Counted from the first letter of the stretch, positions 34,169 through 44,706 are shown. The stretch is DNA of 64,000 nucleotides from Brachybacterium epidermidis (GCF_015209585.1 NZ_JADEYR010000001.1:310001-374000); one strand, 5' to 3'. Notes: generated by a model not told the origin, from the sequence alone. Made by a program: numbers and translations.

Positions 34169-35365
34169 TCAGCTGCCTGCCGACACCTCGGCACTCCCGT
34201 CGGCGATCGAGCCGAAGAACGCAGCCACATCGTCTTCGTCGGTGAGGATCGCCACCCCGGAGTGCCGGGTCTGGAAAGCCGGATTTTCGATCGGCAGTAC
34301 GGGCATGGCGCCGTCGGCCATCGCACCACGCGCCGACAGCCCCATCACCCCCACGTCCACGATCCCGGTGCCCTCGCTGGTGGTGAGGGCATCGGACCCG
34401 GCTCCCGCCAGGCGCACCTGCGAGACCGGGTTCAGCAGCACGCCGGGGGAGGACACCCGGTCCATGAGCGCCCCCACGAACTGCTGCTGGCGCTGCTGGC
34501 GACCCAGGTCGGCTGTGGGGTCGAAGTAGCGGGCGCGCACGAAGGCGAGGGCCTGCTCCCCTCCCACGTCGTGGCAGCCCTCGGCCATGCGCAGACCGGA
34601 GCGCTCGTCGTCCACGTCCTGGTCGATGCACAGGTTCACGTGCCCCACGGCGTCCACGACGTTCTGCACGCCGTCGAAGCCGATCTCGACGTAGTGGTCG
34701 ATGGTCAGCCCGGTGAACTCCTCCACCGTCTCCACCAGCAGAGGCGCCCCGCCGAAGGCATAGGAGGCGTTGAGCTTGTACCTGCCGTGACCGGGGATCT
34801 CCACCAGCGTGTCGCGAGGCAGCGAGACCAGGTAGTCGGTGCCGTTGGGCGCCTTGTGCAGCAGCATGATGGTGTCGGTGCGCACCCCCTGGGTGCCGTC
34901 GTCCGCGACGGCGTCGCCTTCCCGGCGGTCCGAGCCGGCGATCAGGTAGGTGGTGCCCGGTGTGTCCGCGCGCCCGGACAGCGCATCCACGTGATCGATC
35001 CGGCTGTCGGCCCACAGCAGCAGGCCCGCGCCCCACCCCAGCACCGCCACCAGCAGCAGCGCCGTCAGCACTGCGCCGAGCCGCACGGGACGGGGGATGC
35101 GGGAGCGGCGTCGTCGCGGTCGGGGGCCGGAACGGTGCGGACCGGGCGGGACCGCCCCGGTGCGGCCGGGCGGGAACCCTCGCGGCGGGAGCCCGGGCTC
35201 GGGGCGGCCCGGGGTGGCCGTGGCAGTGCCAAAACCCGTGCTCGCGGCCCCGGGGTCGTGACCCTGGCGCGGGAGGGGCCGGGTGGCCTGCTCCTCGGGA
35301 TGTCGCCGCGTCGCGGGGCCGGGCCGGCGGCTCGGGCTGCGCGGTCCGCGCGGAACACGGGGCAC
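34169..35365 (-). CDS. LytR-CpsA-Psr (LCP) family wall-glycan ligase, N-terminus uncertain
   Basis: LCP enzymes transfer glycan from its lipid carrier to peptidoglycan. After a Pro/Arg-rich cytosolic stretch there is one membrane helix (LGAVLTALLLVAVLGWGAG). The LCP domain follows, with GVRTDTIMLLHK, VSLPRDTLVEIPG (pyrophosphate Arg), NASYAFGGAPLLVETVE, IGFDGVQNVVDAVG and QALAFVRARY. I give GTG 35365 as an in-frame start (398 residues). The best ribosome site, however, belongs to ATG 35451 (GGGGGG, 6-7 nt upstream), whose reading MSEDQPARTPEDG is in another frame, so a one-base error or true frameshift near 35300-35400 is suspected. Confidence 0.8.
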   Translation of the reverse strand: MPRVPRGPRSPSRRPGPATRRHPEEQATRPLPRQGHDPGAASTGFGTATATPGRPEPGLPPRGFPPGRTGAVPPGPHRSGPRPRRRRSRIPRPVRLGAVLTALLLVAVLGWGAGLLLWADSRIDHVDALSGRADTPGTTYLIAGSDRREGDAVADDGTQGVRTDTIMLLHKAPNGTDYLVSLPRDTLVEIPGHGRYKLNASYAFGGAPLLVETVEEFTGLTIDHYVEIGFDGVQNVVDAVGHVNLCIDQDVDDERSGLRMAEGCHDVGGEQALAFVRARYFDPTADLGRQQRQQQFVGALMDRVSSPGVLLNPVSQVRLAGAGSDALTTSEGTGIVDVGVMGLSARGAMADGAMPVLPIENPAFQTRHSGVAILTDEDDVAAFFGSIADGSAEVSAGS

Positions 35366-35708
35366 GGGGCGGGCGCTCCCCGCCCCTGGCCCGGTGCCGG
35401 GCGGCGCGGTGCGCCGTCCTCGGGAGTGCGCGCGGGCTGGTCCTCGGACATGGCCGTCGCCCCCCTTTTCGTGGTCCGGTTCCTCGTGCCGGGTATCGAC
35501 CCGTCGCCGGGCCGGTGATGACGTCGCGGCGGCGGCCGCGGTGGACAGGGTAGCCCCTCCACCCGCCCGCACCGAGGAGCGAGCGAGGTGCCGACGAACC
35601 TTTCGCGAACCTTCACAGCTCGTCCTCGTGCGGGCCCCGGCGCACCAGCAGCGATCCGTAGACTGGTCCCGCGCCGCCCGGGCGGCCGCAACGATCGCAG
35701 GAGGCGCC

Positions 35709-36701
35709 GTGACCCATCCCCCCGCCGCAGGCAGCGAGACCGCGCATGCCGAGGCATCCGCCCAGCGCGTGGTGGCGGTGGTCGTCACCTACAACCGCGA
35801 GCAGCTGCTGGAGGCATGCCTGGACGCCCTGGCGGCGCAGGAGCGCCGCCCCGATGCCGTGGTGGTGATCGACAATGCCTCCACGGACGCCTCGGGGCGT
35901 GTCGCCGAGGAGCACCAGGTAGGGGCCGATGTCGTCCACCTGCGCCGCAACGTGGGCGGGGCCGGGGGCTTCGCCGCCGGAATAGCCCGGGCCCTGGTAC
36001 GGCACGAGGCGGACTGGGTATGGGTCATGGACGACGACACGATCCCGCGACCCGGGGCGCTGGCCGCCCTGCTTCGCGCCCTCGAGCTCTCCCCGGTGCG
36101 GCTCAGCGTGCTCAGCTCGCGCGCCGTGTGGACGGATGGCCGGGACCACCCCATGAACAGGGCCCGCAACCGTCTGGGCGCGAGCGCTCAGGACAAGCGC
36201 GACGCCGCCCGCGCGGGAGGCCGACCCATCCGTACCGCCAGCTACGTCTCGGCCCTGCTGAACGCCGAGGACGTGCGCCGTCTGGGGCTTCCGTACGCCG
36301 ACTACTTCATCTGGTCGGACGACTTCGAGCACACCGGCCGACTGCTTCGCCACGGCCGCGGGATCCACGTCCCCGACTCGGTTGTCGAGCACCGCACTGC
36401 CCGCTTCGGCGACGCGCAGGCCAATCCCGGATCCCGCTTCTACTTCGATGTGCGCAACCGGATCTGGGCGCTGCTGCGCACCTCTTCGTTCTCCCCGGTG
36501 GAGAAGGTGCTGTACGGCGGGCGCACCGCCCTGGGCTGGGTCATCCGCCTGCTGCGGCACCGCGGGGACCTGCTCGGGGTGGGATTGCGCGGGGCGCTCG
36601 CCGCCGCACGTCGCGGCCCCCGACCCTCGGCCGTGGTGCTCGAACTCGACGGCGAGGCCGCTGCCGATGTGCGCCGCATCGAGCGCGCCGCCGGCCGGTG
36701 A
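35709..36701 (+). CDS. Family 2 glycosyltransferase, GlfT1/rhamnosyltransferase-like
   Basis: 330 residues from GTG 35709, chosen for the AGGAGG at 35699-35704. VVAVVVTYNREQLLEACLDAL, VVIDNASTDAS, RRNVGGAGGFAAG and WVWVMDDDTIP are the signatures of bacterial galactofuranosyl/rhamnosyl transferases of this type. YFIWSDDFEHTGRLLRHG holds the acceptor-side acidic pair and FYFDVRNRIW the C-terminal motif. The nearby glf and glfT2-like genes make an initiating galactofuranosyl transfer to the lipid-linked primer plausible. Confidence 0.87.
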   Translation: MTHPPAAGSETAHAEASAQRVVAVVVTYNREQLLEACLDALAAQERRPDAVVVIDNASTDASGRVAEEHQVGADVVHLRRNVGGAGGFAAGIARALVRHEADWVWVMDDDTIPRPGALAALLRALELSPVRLSVLSSRAVWTDGRDHPMNRARNRLGASAQDKRDAARAGGRPIRTASYVSALLNAEDVRRLGLPYADYFIWSDDFEHTGRLLRHGRGIHVPDSVVEHRTARFGDAQANPGSRFYFDVRNRIWALLRTSSFSPVEKVLYGGRTALGWVIRLLRHRGDLLGVGLRGALAAARRGPRPSAVVLELDGEAAADVRRIERAAGR

Positions 36702-36711
36702 GCATGCCGCC

Positions 36712-37596
36712 ATGACCATCGCCAGATCCCACGGCGCGCCGTTCAGCGTGCTGATGCCCCTGTGGGGCGGTGACGATCCCGCCTGGGCCGAACGGGCCAT
36801 CACCTCGGCCACGCTCTCCCAGCAGCTGCGGCCCGATGTGCTGATTCTCAGCATCGACGGCCCCCTTCCCTCGCCACTGGAGGCACTCGTGGAGCGCGTG
36901 GAGGCGAAGGAGTTCGGCCCGGCCCGCGTGCTGCGCCATCAGACGCACCGCGGGATAGCGCCCACCCTGCAGGACGGGCTCGGCGCCCCCCCCACTGAGA
37001 TCGTGGCGCGGGCGGACGCGGACGACATCTGCCGGCCCGAGCGTTTCGCCCTGCAGATCCCCCGCATGGTGCGGGACGAGCTGGACCTGCTGGGCGGTGC
37101 CATGCGGGAGTTCTCCGATCGTGTGCGCCCGGGCAGCGGGCCCCTCCGCGCTCGACCCTTGAGCCAGCACGAGATCGAGGCCTATCTCCCGCATCACTCG
37201 CCGTTCCACCACCCCACGGTGGTCCTTCGCCGATCCACGGCTCTTGCCGTGGGCGGGTACCGCGACCTGCCGCTGCTGGAGGACTACTGGCTGTGGGAGC
37301 GGATGATGCTGGGCGGGGCACGGATGGCGAACCTGCCGCAGGTGCTGGTGGACTATCGGGTCGACGACGCGCTGTTCGCGCGTCGCGGGGGGCTGAGGCT
37401 GCTGGCCAGCGATCTGCGGCTGCAGAGGATGATGCTGAAGGACGGCGTCACCGGCCCGGCCCTGTGCCTGCGCAATGTGGTGCTGCGCGCCGGGTACCGC
37501 CTCGCTCCGGGGTGGGCGCGCCGTCTGGGCTACCGTCGGTTCGTCGAGACAGGATCGGACGCGTCGAGCCGTTCGGGTGAGAGCACAGACGGATGA
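36712..37596 (+). CDS. Family 2 glycosyltransferase (AmsE-like)
   Basis: 294 residues. FSVLMPLWGGDDPAWAERAI, LILSIDGPLP, RGIAPTLQDGLG and EIVARADADDICRPERF (DXD) mark a GT-A enzyme like AmsE of amylovoran synthesis. HHPTVVLRRS and LEDYWLWERMML are the acceptor-region motifs. It starts 11 nt after the previous GT2 and is likely in the same transcript. Confidence 0.86.
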   Translation: MTIARSHGAPFSVLMPLWGGDDPAWAERAITSATLSQQLRPDVLILSIDGPLPSPLEALVERVEAKEFGPARVLRHQTHRGIAPTLQDGLGAPPTEIVARADADDICRPERFALQIPRMVRDELDLLGGAMREFSDRVRPGSGPLRARPLSQHEIEAYLPHHSPFHHPTVVLRRSTALAVGGYRDLPLLEDYWLWERMMLGGARMANLPQVLVDYRVDDALFARRGGLRLLASDLRLQRMMLKDGVTGPALCLRNVVLRAGYRLAPGWARRLGYRRFVETGSDASSRSGESTDG

Positions 37597-38865
<1,269 letters not shown>

Positions 38866-38885
38866 ACCGCCGGAAGGACTCCACG

Positions 38886-40949
38886 ATGACCTCCACCTCC
38901 GCTGCGAAGAGCGCTCCCGTCGAGCACCGTGTCATCCAGCGCCTGCTGATGCCGCTCGAGCCGACTCCGGACGTGCTTCCTCTCTACATCGAAGGCACGC
39001 CCTCGCGGGCCGCGACCTCGGCCAGCGCCGTCTACACCGACTCCTCCGGCGCCACCCGCTCGCATGAGGCCCAGAGTCAGACCTCCGTCTTCGACGACTC
39101 CACGCTCGGGGCGGAGGAGAGCTTCCCCCGCCACGGCGCCCGCATCCCGGCGGGCGAGATGCGATCCTTCGGCACCTACTTCAACGCGTTCCCGGCCGGG
39201 TACTGGAGGCGTTGGACGCCGGTGCGGAAGCTGCGCCTGACGATCGTGACCCGCGGCGCCGGACGCCTGATCGTGTTCCGCTCCAACGCGCGCGGTTCCT
39301 TCCAGCGGCAGGACTTCGCCCAGGTGCAGGAGGGCGACGAGACCACCAGCATCTTCGACCTCCCGCTGACCGCCTTCGGCGACGGCGGATGGTACTGGTT
39401 CGATGCCTACTCGGGAGCCGGTGGTCTGGAGATCATCAGCGCCGAGTGGAGCGCGGATGCCTCCCTGGCCCGCCAGGATGGCACCTTCTCCCTGGCCATG
39501 ACCACGATGAACAAGGTCGAGTACGTCCTGGAGAATCTCAAGACGATCTGCGAGGCCACTGACCTGCGTGCCAAGCTGGACGCGCTCTACATCGTCGATC
39601 AGGGCAGCGACCGGCTGCGCGAGCACGCCGAGCAGATCGCCCCGTACGTCGAGGCGATGGGTGATCAGCTGCGGATCATCGAGCAGGGCAACATCGGCGG
39701 CTCCGGCGGATTCTCTCGCGGGCTGTACGAGGGCGCGACCAACGGCCGTTCTGCCTACGCCATCACCTGCGATGACGACGTGGCCATCGAACCCGAGTCG
39801 ATCCTTCGCATGGCGACCTTCGCGGACTTCGCGACCAAGCCGACCCTGGTCGGCGCCCACATGTTCGACATCAACAATCGCTCGGTGCTGCACGCCTTCG
39901 GCGAGAAGGTCGACCGCTGGACCATCCAGCAGGGCACCCCTTCGGCTGAGGCGGTGATGGGACATGATCTGGCTGCGCATCCCCTGCGCGAGACCGCCTG
40001 GATGCACCGTCGCGCCGACGTCGACTACAACGGCTGGTGGATGTGTCTCATCCCCACCGAGGTGCTGCGCGAGATCGGCCTGGCACTGCCGGTGTTCATC
40101 AAGTGGGACGACACCGAGTACGGGCTGCGCGCCAAGAAGGCCGGCTATCCAACAGTGTCGCTGCCGGGCGCCGGTACCTGGCACGTCAGCTGGACCGACA
40201 AGAACGACGCCATCGACTGGCAGGCGTACTTCCATCAGCGCAATCGCCTGATCACGGCGTTGCTCCACTCGCCCTACACGCGCGGCGGCGGCGTGGTCCT
40301 GGACTCACAGGGCATCGACCTCAAGCACACCCTGTCGATGCAGTACTCGACCGAGCTGGTGCGCCTGCTCGCCCAGGAGGACCTCCTGCGCGGCCCAGAG
40401 GTCCTGCACGAGGAGATCGGCACGAAGCTCCCACAGGTGCGCGCCATCCTGGCCGAGCACACCGATGCCGCGGGCAAGGCCGATCCGGAGGACTTCCCAG
40501 AGGTCAATGAGGGCAGGCCGCCGAACAAGGGCCGTCCGATCACGGCCCCGCGCCGTGTGCTGCTGCCGCTGTGGATGGTCAAGTCCCTGGCGAAGCAGAC
40601 GCTCAAGCCCGTGCGTGAGGAGTCCCGAAAGGGGCCGCAGGGCCTGATCCCGGCCCAGGACGCGCAGTGGTGGACACTGTCCGCATACGACAGCGCCCTG
40701 GTGTCCAACGCCGAGGGCTCGAAGATGTTCTGGTACAAGCGTGACCCCAAGCTGGTGCGCAGCCTCCTCGCCCGTGGTGCCGCGGCGCACATGGAGCTGA
40801 CGCGTCGCTGGCCCGAGCTGCAGCGCCGGTACCGAGAGGCCGCTGCTGAGCTCGCCTCCTTCGAGGCCTGGGAGCGCACTTTCGCCGCGAACGCCGTCGA
40901 GCCGGCTGTGGACCCGGAGCAGGCCCCTGAGGAGGGGCGCACCGCGTGA
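38886..40949 (+). CDS. glfT2: Galactofuranosyltransferase GlfT2-like
   Basis: 687 residues, near the size of mycobacterial GlfT2, which polymerises galactofuranose. The N-terminal beta-barrel-type domain (about residues 20-190) includes SFGTYFNAFPAGYWRRWT. The GT-A domain has TTMNKVEYVLENL, GNIGGSGGFSRG, ITCDDDVAIEPESI (DDD metal motif) and FIKWDDTEYGLRAKKAGY; GTWHVSW and FHQRNRLITALL come next. The C-terminal third contains the helical region (TLKPVREESR, FWYKRDPKLVRSLL). It overlaps the wzm start by 4 nt, which couples galactan synthesis to export. Confidence 0.92.
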   Translation: MTSTSAAKSAPVEHRVIQRLLMPLEPTPDVLPLYIEGTPSRAATSASAVYTDSSGATRSHEAQSQTSVFDDSTLGAEESFPRHGARIPAGEMRSFGTYFNAFPAGYWRRWTPVRKLRLTIVTRGAGRLIVFRSNARGSFQRQDFAQVQEGDETTSIFDLPLTAFGDGGWYWFDAYSGAGGLEIISAEWSADASLARQDGTFSLAMTTMNKVEYVLENLKTICEATDLRAKLDALYIVDQGSDRLREHAEQIAPYVEAMGDQLRIIEQGNIGGSGGFSRGLYEGATNGRSAYAITCDDDVAIEPESILRMATFADFATKPTLVGAHMFDINNRSVLHAFGEKVDRWTIQQGTPSAEAVMGHDLAAHPLRETAWMHRRADVDYNGWWMCLIPTEVLREIGLALPVFIKWDDTEYGLRAKKAGYPTVSLPGAGTWHVSWTDKNDAIDWQAYFHQRNRLITALLHSPYTRGGGVVLDSQGIDLKHTLSMQYSTELVRLLAQEDLLRGPEVLHEEIGTKLPQVRAILAEHTDAAGKADPEDFPEVNEGRPPNKGRPITAPRRVLLPLWMVKSLAKQTLKPVREESRKGPQGLIPAQDAQWWTLSAYDSALVSNAEGSKMFWYKRDPKLVRSLLARGAAAHMELTRRWPELQRRYREAAAELASFEAWERTFAANAVEPAVDPEQAPEEGRTA

Positions 40950-41884
40950 ACGACAGCGTCGACGTCGGCGGGGTCAGCCCGGCGCTGCGCGCGCCCTCCC
41001 GTGCCGAGCAAGCCGAGGGCTGGCGCGCGCCCGGGCAGGACGCCGGTTGGTTGAATCCCATCAAGGAGCGCTTCCTGCTGCGCCTGCTGGTCAAGAAGGA
41101 GCTGCGGGTCCGCTACCGAGGCAGTGTGCTGGGCATGGTGTGGAGCTACGTCAAGCCCGCCGTGCAGTTCATCGTGTTCTACATCGCGCTGGGCGTCTTC
41201 CTGCAGCTGCAGCGGGACACCCCCGCCTACGCGGTCTACCTGTTCAGCGGCATCGTGGTGGTCAACCTGTTCGGCGAGGTGTTCGGCAACGCCACGCGTT
41301 CGATCACCGGCAACGGGGCACTGGTGGCGAAGATCTATCTGCCCAGCCAGCTGTTCCCCTGGGCCAGCATGATCGTGGCTCTGGTGCACTTCCTGCCGCA
41401 GCTGCTGGTGCTGGTGGTGGGCGCCCTGCTGTTCGGCTGGCTGCCCTCCCCGACAGCTGCTGTCGCCTTCGTGCTGGGACTGGTGATCCTGGTGGTGTTC
41501 ACCATGGGGCTCGGCATGCTCACCGCCGCACTGAACGCCGCCTTCCGCGACGTGGAGAACTTCGTGGACCTCATCGTCATGGTGGCGACCTGGCTGTCCC
41601 CCGTCCTGTACCGCATCTCCATGGTGGAGGAGGCGATCGGCGGGACGATCTGGTGGTGGCTCTACCAGCTGAACCCGCTCACCATCGTGGTGGAGCTGTT
41701 CCACGTCGCGTTCTGGCGCTACGGGCCGAGCGTCGTGGAGGCGACGGCCTCGGACCCCTCGCTGACCATGCCCGGCGAACCGTTCGGCCTGTGGTGGGCG
41801 GGGCTCCTCATCGCCGCGGTGACCTTCGCCCTGGGCACCATCGTCTTCGAGCGCTCCAAGCGGCGCTTCGCCCAGGAACTGTGA
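40946..41884 (+). CDS. Polysaccharide ABC exporter permease (Wzm type), copy 2
   Basis: 312 residues, ABC-2 family with six hydrophobic segments. [35 protein letters not shown] (quoted in pieces) is the TagG/Wzm N-terminal signature, and [15 protein letters not shown] precedes the middle helices. GTG 40946 overlaps the GlfT2-like stop (GTGA). With the next gene it probably exports lipid-linked galactan, as the Rv3781-Rv3783 system does in mycobacteria. Confidence 0.92.
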   Translation: MNDSVDVGGVSPALRAPSRAEQAEGWRAPGQDAGWLNPIKERFLLRLLVKKELRVRYRGSVLGMVWSYVKPAVQFIVFYIALGVFLQLQRDTPAYAVYLFSGIVVVNLFGEVFGNATRSITGNGALVAKIYLPSQLFPWASMIVALVHFLPQLLVLVVGALLFGWLPSPTAAVAFVLGLVILVVFTMGLGMLTAALNAAFRDVENFVDLIVMVATWLSPVLYRISMVEEAIGGTIWWWLYQLNPLTIVVELFHVAFWRYGPSVVEATASDPSLTMPGEPFGLWWAGLLIAAVTFALGTIVFERSKRRFAQEL

Positions 41885-41897
41885 GACAGGAGCCGCG

Positions 41898-42664
41898 ATG
41901 ATGGACACCGACGCCCCGGGCACCCCTCCCGCATCCACCGTGGTCGAGCGCGAGATGGTGCGCATCGAGCACGTCACCAAGAACTTCTCCCTGCGCCACG
42001 ACCACTCCCTCAAGGAGCTGGTGTTCTCCGCGCTGCAGAAGAAGAAGCTCGCCGACACCTTCCTGGCGCTGGACGACGTGGACCTCACCATCCGGGCGGG
42101 GGAGACGGTGGGCCTGATCGGCTTCAACGGCTCCGGCAAGTCCACGCTGCTGAAGACCATCTCCGGGGGTTGTTCCCGGATCAGGGCGGGTGCTGCTGCG
42201 GGGGCGTGGCCGGCCTGATCGAGGTGGGGGCGGGCTTCCACCCCGATCTCTCCGGCCGGGAGAACGTGTACCTCAACGGGGCGATCCTGGGGATGAGCCG
42301 CGAGCAGATCGAGGCGAAGTTCGACGAGATCGTCGCGTTCAGCGAGATCGAGGAGTTCATCGACACCGATGTGAAGTACTACAGCTCGGGCATGTTCCTG
42401 CGCCTGGCGTTCGCGGTCGCCGTGCACACCGATCCTGACATCTTCCTGGTGGACGAGATCCTCTCGGTGGGCGATGAGCCCTTCCAGCGCAAGTGCCTGG
42501 CCCGGATCCGGGAGCTGCAGGAGGCCGGCCGCACCATGGTGGTGGTCTCCCACGAGCTGGACATGCTCACCGAGCTGTGCAGCAGGATCGTCGTGCTCAG
42601 CAAGGGGGTCGTGGTGTTCGACGGCGACCCGGTCGAGGCCGTGCGGGTGCTGCGCGAGAGCTGA
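41898..42664 (+). pseudogene. Polysaccharide ABC exporter ATPase (Wzt type), copy 2, frameshifted after Walker A
   Basis: The first part (ATG 41898) gives [23 protein letters not shown] and Walker [20 protein letters not shown]. At about 42165 the frame breaks; the rest ([62 protein letters not shown]) is read in another frame to 42664. The expected bridge is roughly [19 protein letters not shown]. Recovering all of it needs more than one small indel between 42163 and 42215, which hints at poor base calling in GC-rich runs. If real, the exporter has lost its ATPase here, and copy 1 might substitute. Confidence 0.85.
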
Positions 42665-42699
42665 TGGGACGGCAATGGACCCTCCCGGTGCGCGACTCT

Positions 42700-42729
42700 C
42701 TCAGCGCTGGGGACGAACTCAGCGCTGGG
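42700..42729. repeat. 12-bp direct repeat at the wzt/TIGR03089 convergence
   Basis: CTCAGCGCTGGG occurs at 42700-42711 and again at 42718-42729, across the 3' end of the TIGR03089 gene. Each copy contains the palindrome CAGCGCTG, so local stem structures are possible. Role unknown. Confidence 0.5.
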
Positions 42730-43480
42730 AGCTGCACGCGCGGCCGGTGACCTGCTCGTCCGCTGCCCGGCGCTCATCGACGCGAGAGGCGGGGCCGACG
42801 ATGCCGCCGCCTGCCAGCAGTGCCCCGAGCACCTGCGGCACGGCGTCCAGACCGTCGTCCTCGACCAGCAGGCGCGCCGGTGGGCCAGGCGTCCCCCCGG
42901 CGAGGTCGCTCCCGTCCACCGGTTCAGCTGAGGGGCCCGACCAGGCCGGCAGCGCGATGGCCAGACGGTCCGAGCTCGCACGCACCTCCTGCGCCCAGTC
43001 GTGCACCAGCGGTGGCAGCTCTGCGCTGAACCGGGCGGCGAGGGAGATCGGATCCACCGCCAGCACCTCATCGGCGTCCTCGACCGGGCCGGAGCCGGGG
43101 CGGTCGCTGATCAGCACCTCGGGTACCGGTGAGGGGGCATGGGGGAGAAAGGCGGTCGCTCGGACGCCGTCGGCCGCGCGCGGCGTCCCTCCCAGCGACC
43201 ACACGGCCAGTGCCAGCACCAGGCGCTTCCAGTGCGCCGGGAGGTCCAGGACGACCTCGGTGCCGGGTGCGAGGGCGATCTCGTCATGCAGGTGGCCGAT
43301 GGACTTGATCACCCAGTTCGCCAGCACGTGGCCGGACAGCTCCACCCGGCCCTCTTCCTCGTACCAGGCCAGAGCGGGGCGGGGGCCGGTGCGTTCGAGG
43401 GCTGCCAGCAGTCCGGAGGCGGCATCGGAGGTGGAGGGGGTCGAGGGTGTCAAGGGTGTCGACGGTGTCGAGGAGGTCAT
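42719..43480 (-). CDS. TIGR03089 family protein (AMP-ligase-like, actinobacterial)
   Basis: 253 residues. LLAALERTGPRPALAWYEEEGRVELSGHVLANWVIKSIGHL (in pieces) and LDLPAHWKRLVLALAVWSLGG are the features of TIGR03089 proteins. These resemble the N-terminal part of acyl/AMP-ligases but lack the full adenylation core, so no reaction can be assigned. The N-terminus is a Ser/Thr/Pro repeat (TPSTPLTPSTPST) encoded by imperfect 9-mers at 43440-43478. Its start overlaps the cofE stop by 4 nt. Confidence 0.8.
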   Translation of the reverse strand: MTSSTPSTPLTPSTPSTSDAASGLLAALERTGPRPALAWYEEEGRVELSGHVLANWVIKSIGHLHDEIALAPGTEVVLDLPAHWKRLVLALAVWSLGGTPRAADGVRATAFLPHAPSPVPEVLISDRPGSGPVEDADEVLAVDPISLAARFSAELPPLVHDWAQEVRASSDRLAIALPAWSGPSAEPVDGSDLAGGTPGPPARLLVEDDGLDAVPQVLGALLAGGGIVGPASRVDERRAADEQVTGRACSSQR

Positions 43481-44568
43481 GGTGCGGTCTCCGGGGTGAT
43501 GTGGATCTGGACGTAGGGCAGGGGGGCGGCAATGGCCTCGGCCCCCAGGGCCGTGCGGATCCGCTCCGCGAGGGCGCCGGCGGCCAGCCAGTGCTGCGGC
43601 CCGTCCCCGGCCGGATGCACCTCGATGCGTCGTGGCCCCACCAGACGCGCACGGGCAGTGGGCGAGCCGGGCCCCTGCCCCTGGGGGGCCGGGGCGTCCT
43701 CGTCGGTAGGGGGTGCCTCGGTGCGGTCGATCAGCGCCACCGCGAGGGCCCTGGCGATGCGCTCGTCCGCGGGTTCGGGACTCATCCGGGCGATCGGCTC
43801 ACGATCGGCGGGGACGCCCATGGCCTGCCACACGGACTCCAGGCTGGGGCGTCGGAACCAGTCCTCGCCCCCGGTGCGGGAGAGGGCAGCGGCCGGCACC
43901 TGCACGTCGCCGTCGACCACGTGCTCGGCCAGTCCCCGTACCAGCGCGAGCGGCACCCGCTCGGACTTGCCCTTGACCAGGTCGGCGGCCGCGGCGATCT
44001 CATCGGCGAGGGTGCGCACGGTCACCGACAGCGATCTCCCCGAGCCGTCGACGCTTCCGCGCAGGTCCTGCAGCGAGCGCAGGCCCGCCGCGCCCAGTGC
44101 GATGTCACCCACACCGACCCGCCACACGCGCGAGGAGGTATCGGTCAGCACCACGGCCAGTCGCAGCCCGAGGGCGTCCTGCAGTGCGGTCCGCAGCTCT
44201 GCAGCGCATGCGTCCGGGTCCGGGGGCAGCAGCAGGGGGCCGCCAGGTGCGTTCGAGGAGTCCACCCCGGCGGCGGCCATCACCGGACCGGAGGGGATCT
44301 GGGCGATGGTGGTGACCCGATGGGTGTGGAGCCGCCGTGCGACGATCCGGACGGAGGACTCCTCCACGGCACGCTCGCGCAGCTCCGGGGAGGTCACCAG
44401 CCCCAGGGACTTGGAGACGATCTTGGTGGAGATGCACAGCACGTCCCCGGTCTCGACCCCGGCGGCGCGCAGCGCGGGGAGCAGGGCCTGATCCAGCCGG
44501 TCACCGGGCTGGATCTCGCCGATCCCGGTCACGGGGACGGCATGGATCCGGGTGGGGGTCTCGATCAC
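43477..44568 (-). CDS. cofE: Coenzyme F420-0:L-glutamate ligase, CofE/FbiB N-terminal type
   Basis: 363 residues. CofE adds gamma-linked glutamates to F420-0. IHAVPVTGIGEIQPGD, DVLCISTKIVSKSLG, RVTTIAQIPSGPVMAAAGVDSSNAPGG (in pieces), LTDTSSRVWRVGVGDIALGAAGLRSL and KGKSERVPLALVRGLA are clear family motifs. There is no C-terminal nitroreductase domain as in mycobacterial FbiB; instead a ~100-residue Pro-rich and unassigned tail. GTG 44568 is picked for the GGAGGAG 5 nt upstream. It diverges from whiB. Confidence 0.88.
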   Translation of the reverse strand: MIETPTRIHAVPVTGIGEIQPGDRLDQALLPALRAAGVETGDVLCISTKIVSKSLGLVTSPELRERAVEESSVRIVARRLHTHRVTTIAQIPSGPVMAAAGVDSSNAPGGPLLLPPDPDACAAELRTALQDALGLRLAVVLTDTSSRVWRVGVGDIALGAAGLRSLQDLRGSVDGSGRSLSVTVRTLADEIAAAADLVKGKSERVPLALVRGLAEHVVDGDVQVPAAALSRTGGEDWFRRPSLESVWQAMGVPADREPIARMSPEPADERIARALAVALIDRTEAPPTDEDAPAPQGQGPGSPTARARLVGPRRIEVHPAGDGPQHWLAAGALAERIRTALGAEAIAAPLPYVQIHITPETAP

Positions 44569-44580
44569 GGCTCCTCCCGC

Positions 44581-44611
44581 TTGACGCACACGAACCACAC
44601 GGGTGTAGTTT
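44581..44611 (+). promoter_or_regulatory. Putative whiB promoter
   Basis: TTGACG at 44581-44586 with a -10 candidate TGTAGT (44604, 17-nt spacer) or TAGTTT (44606, 19-nt spacer). Either would give a leader of about 85-95 nt that includes the tandem repeat below. Confidence 0.45.
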
Positions 44612-44650
44612 AGGTGGGCAACAGGCCGGGCATGCATGATGACCCACCGC

Positions 44651-44689
44651 CAGTCACGAGCCACGGCATCCAGTCACGAGCCACGGCAT
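44651..44689 (+). repeat. Tandem 19-bp repeat in the whiB leader
   Basis: CAGTCACGAGCCACGGCAT occurs at 44651-44669 and 44671-44689, separated by one base and ending just before the GGAGGAG ribosome site (44691-44697). A period of 20 bp (about two helical turns) could suit paired protein binding; it may instead be a simple duplication. Confidence 0.7.
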
Positions 44690-44706
44690 AGGGAGGAGAC
44701 GCACCG

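Noticed and set aside
34169-35788. 539-codon version of the LCP protein starting at 35788
   Set aside because: Its first ~110 codons overlap the divergent GT2 gene (GTG 35709) and its promoter and look non-coding.
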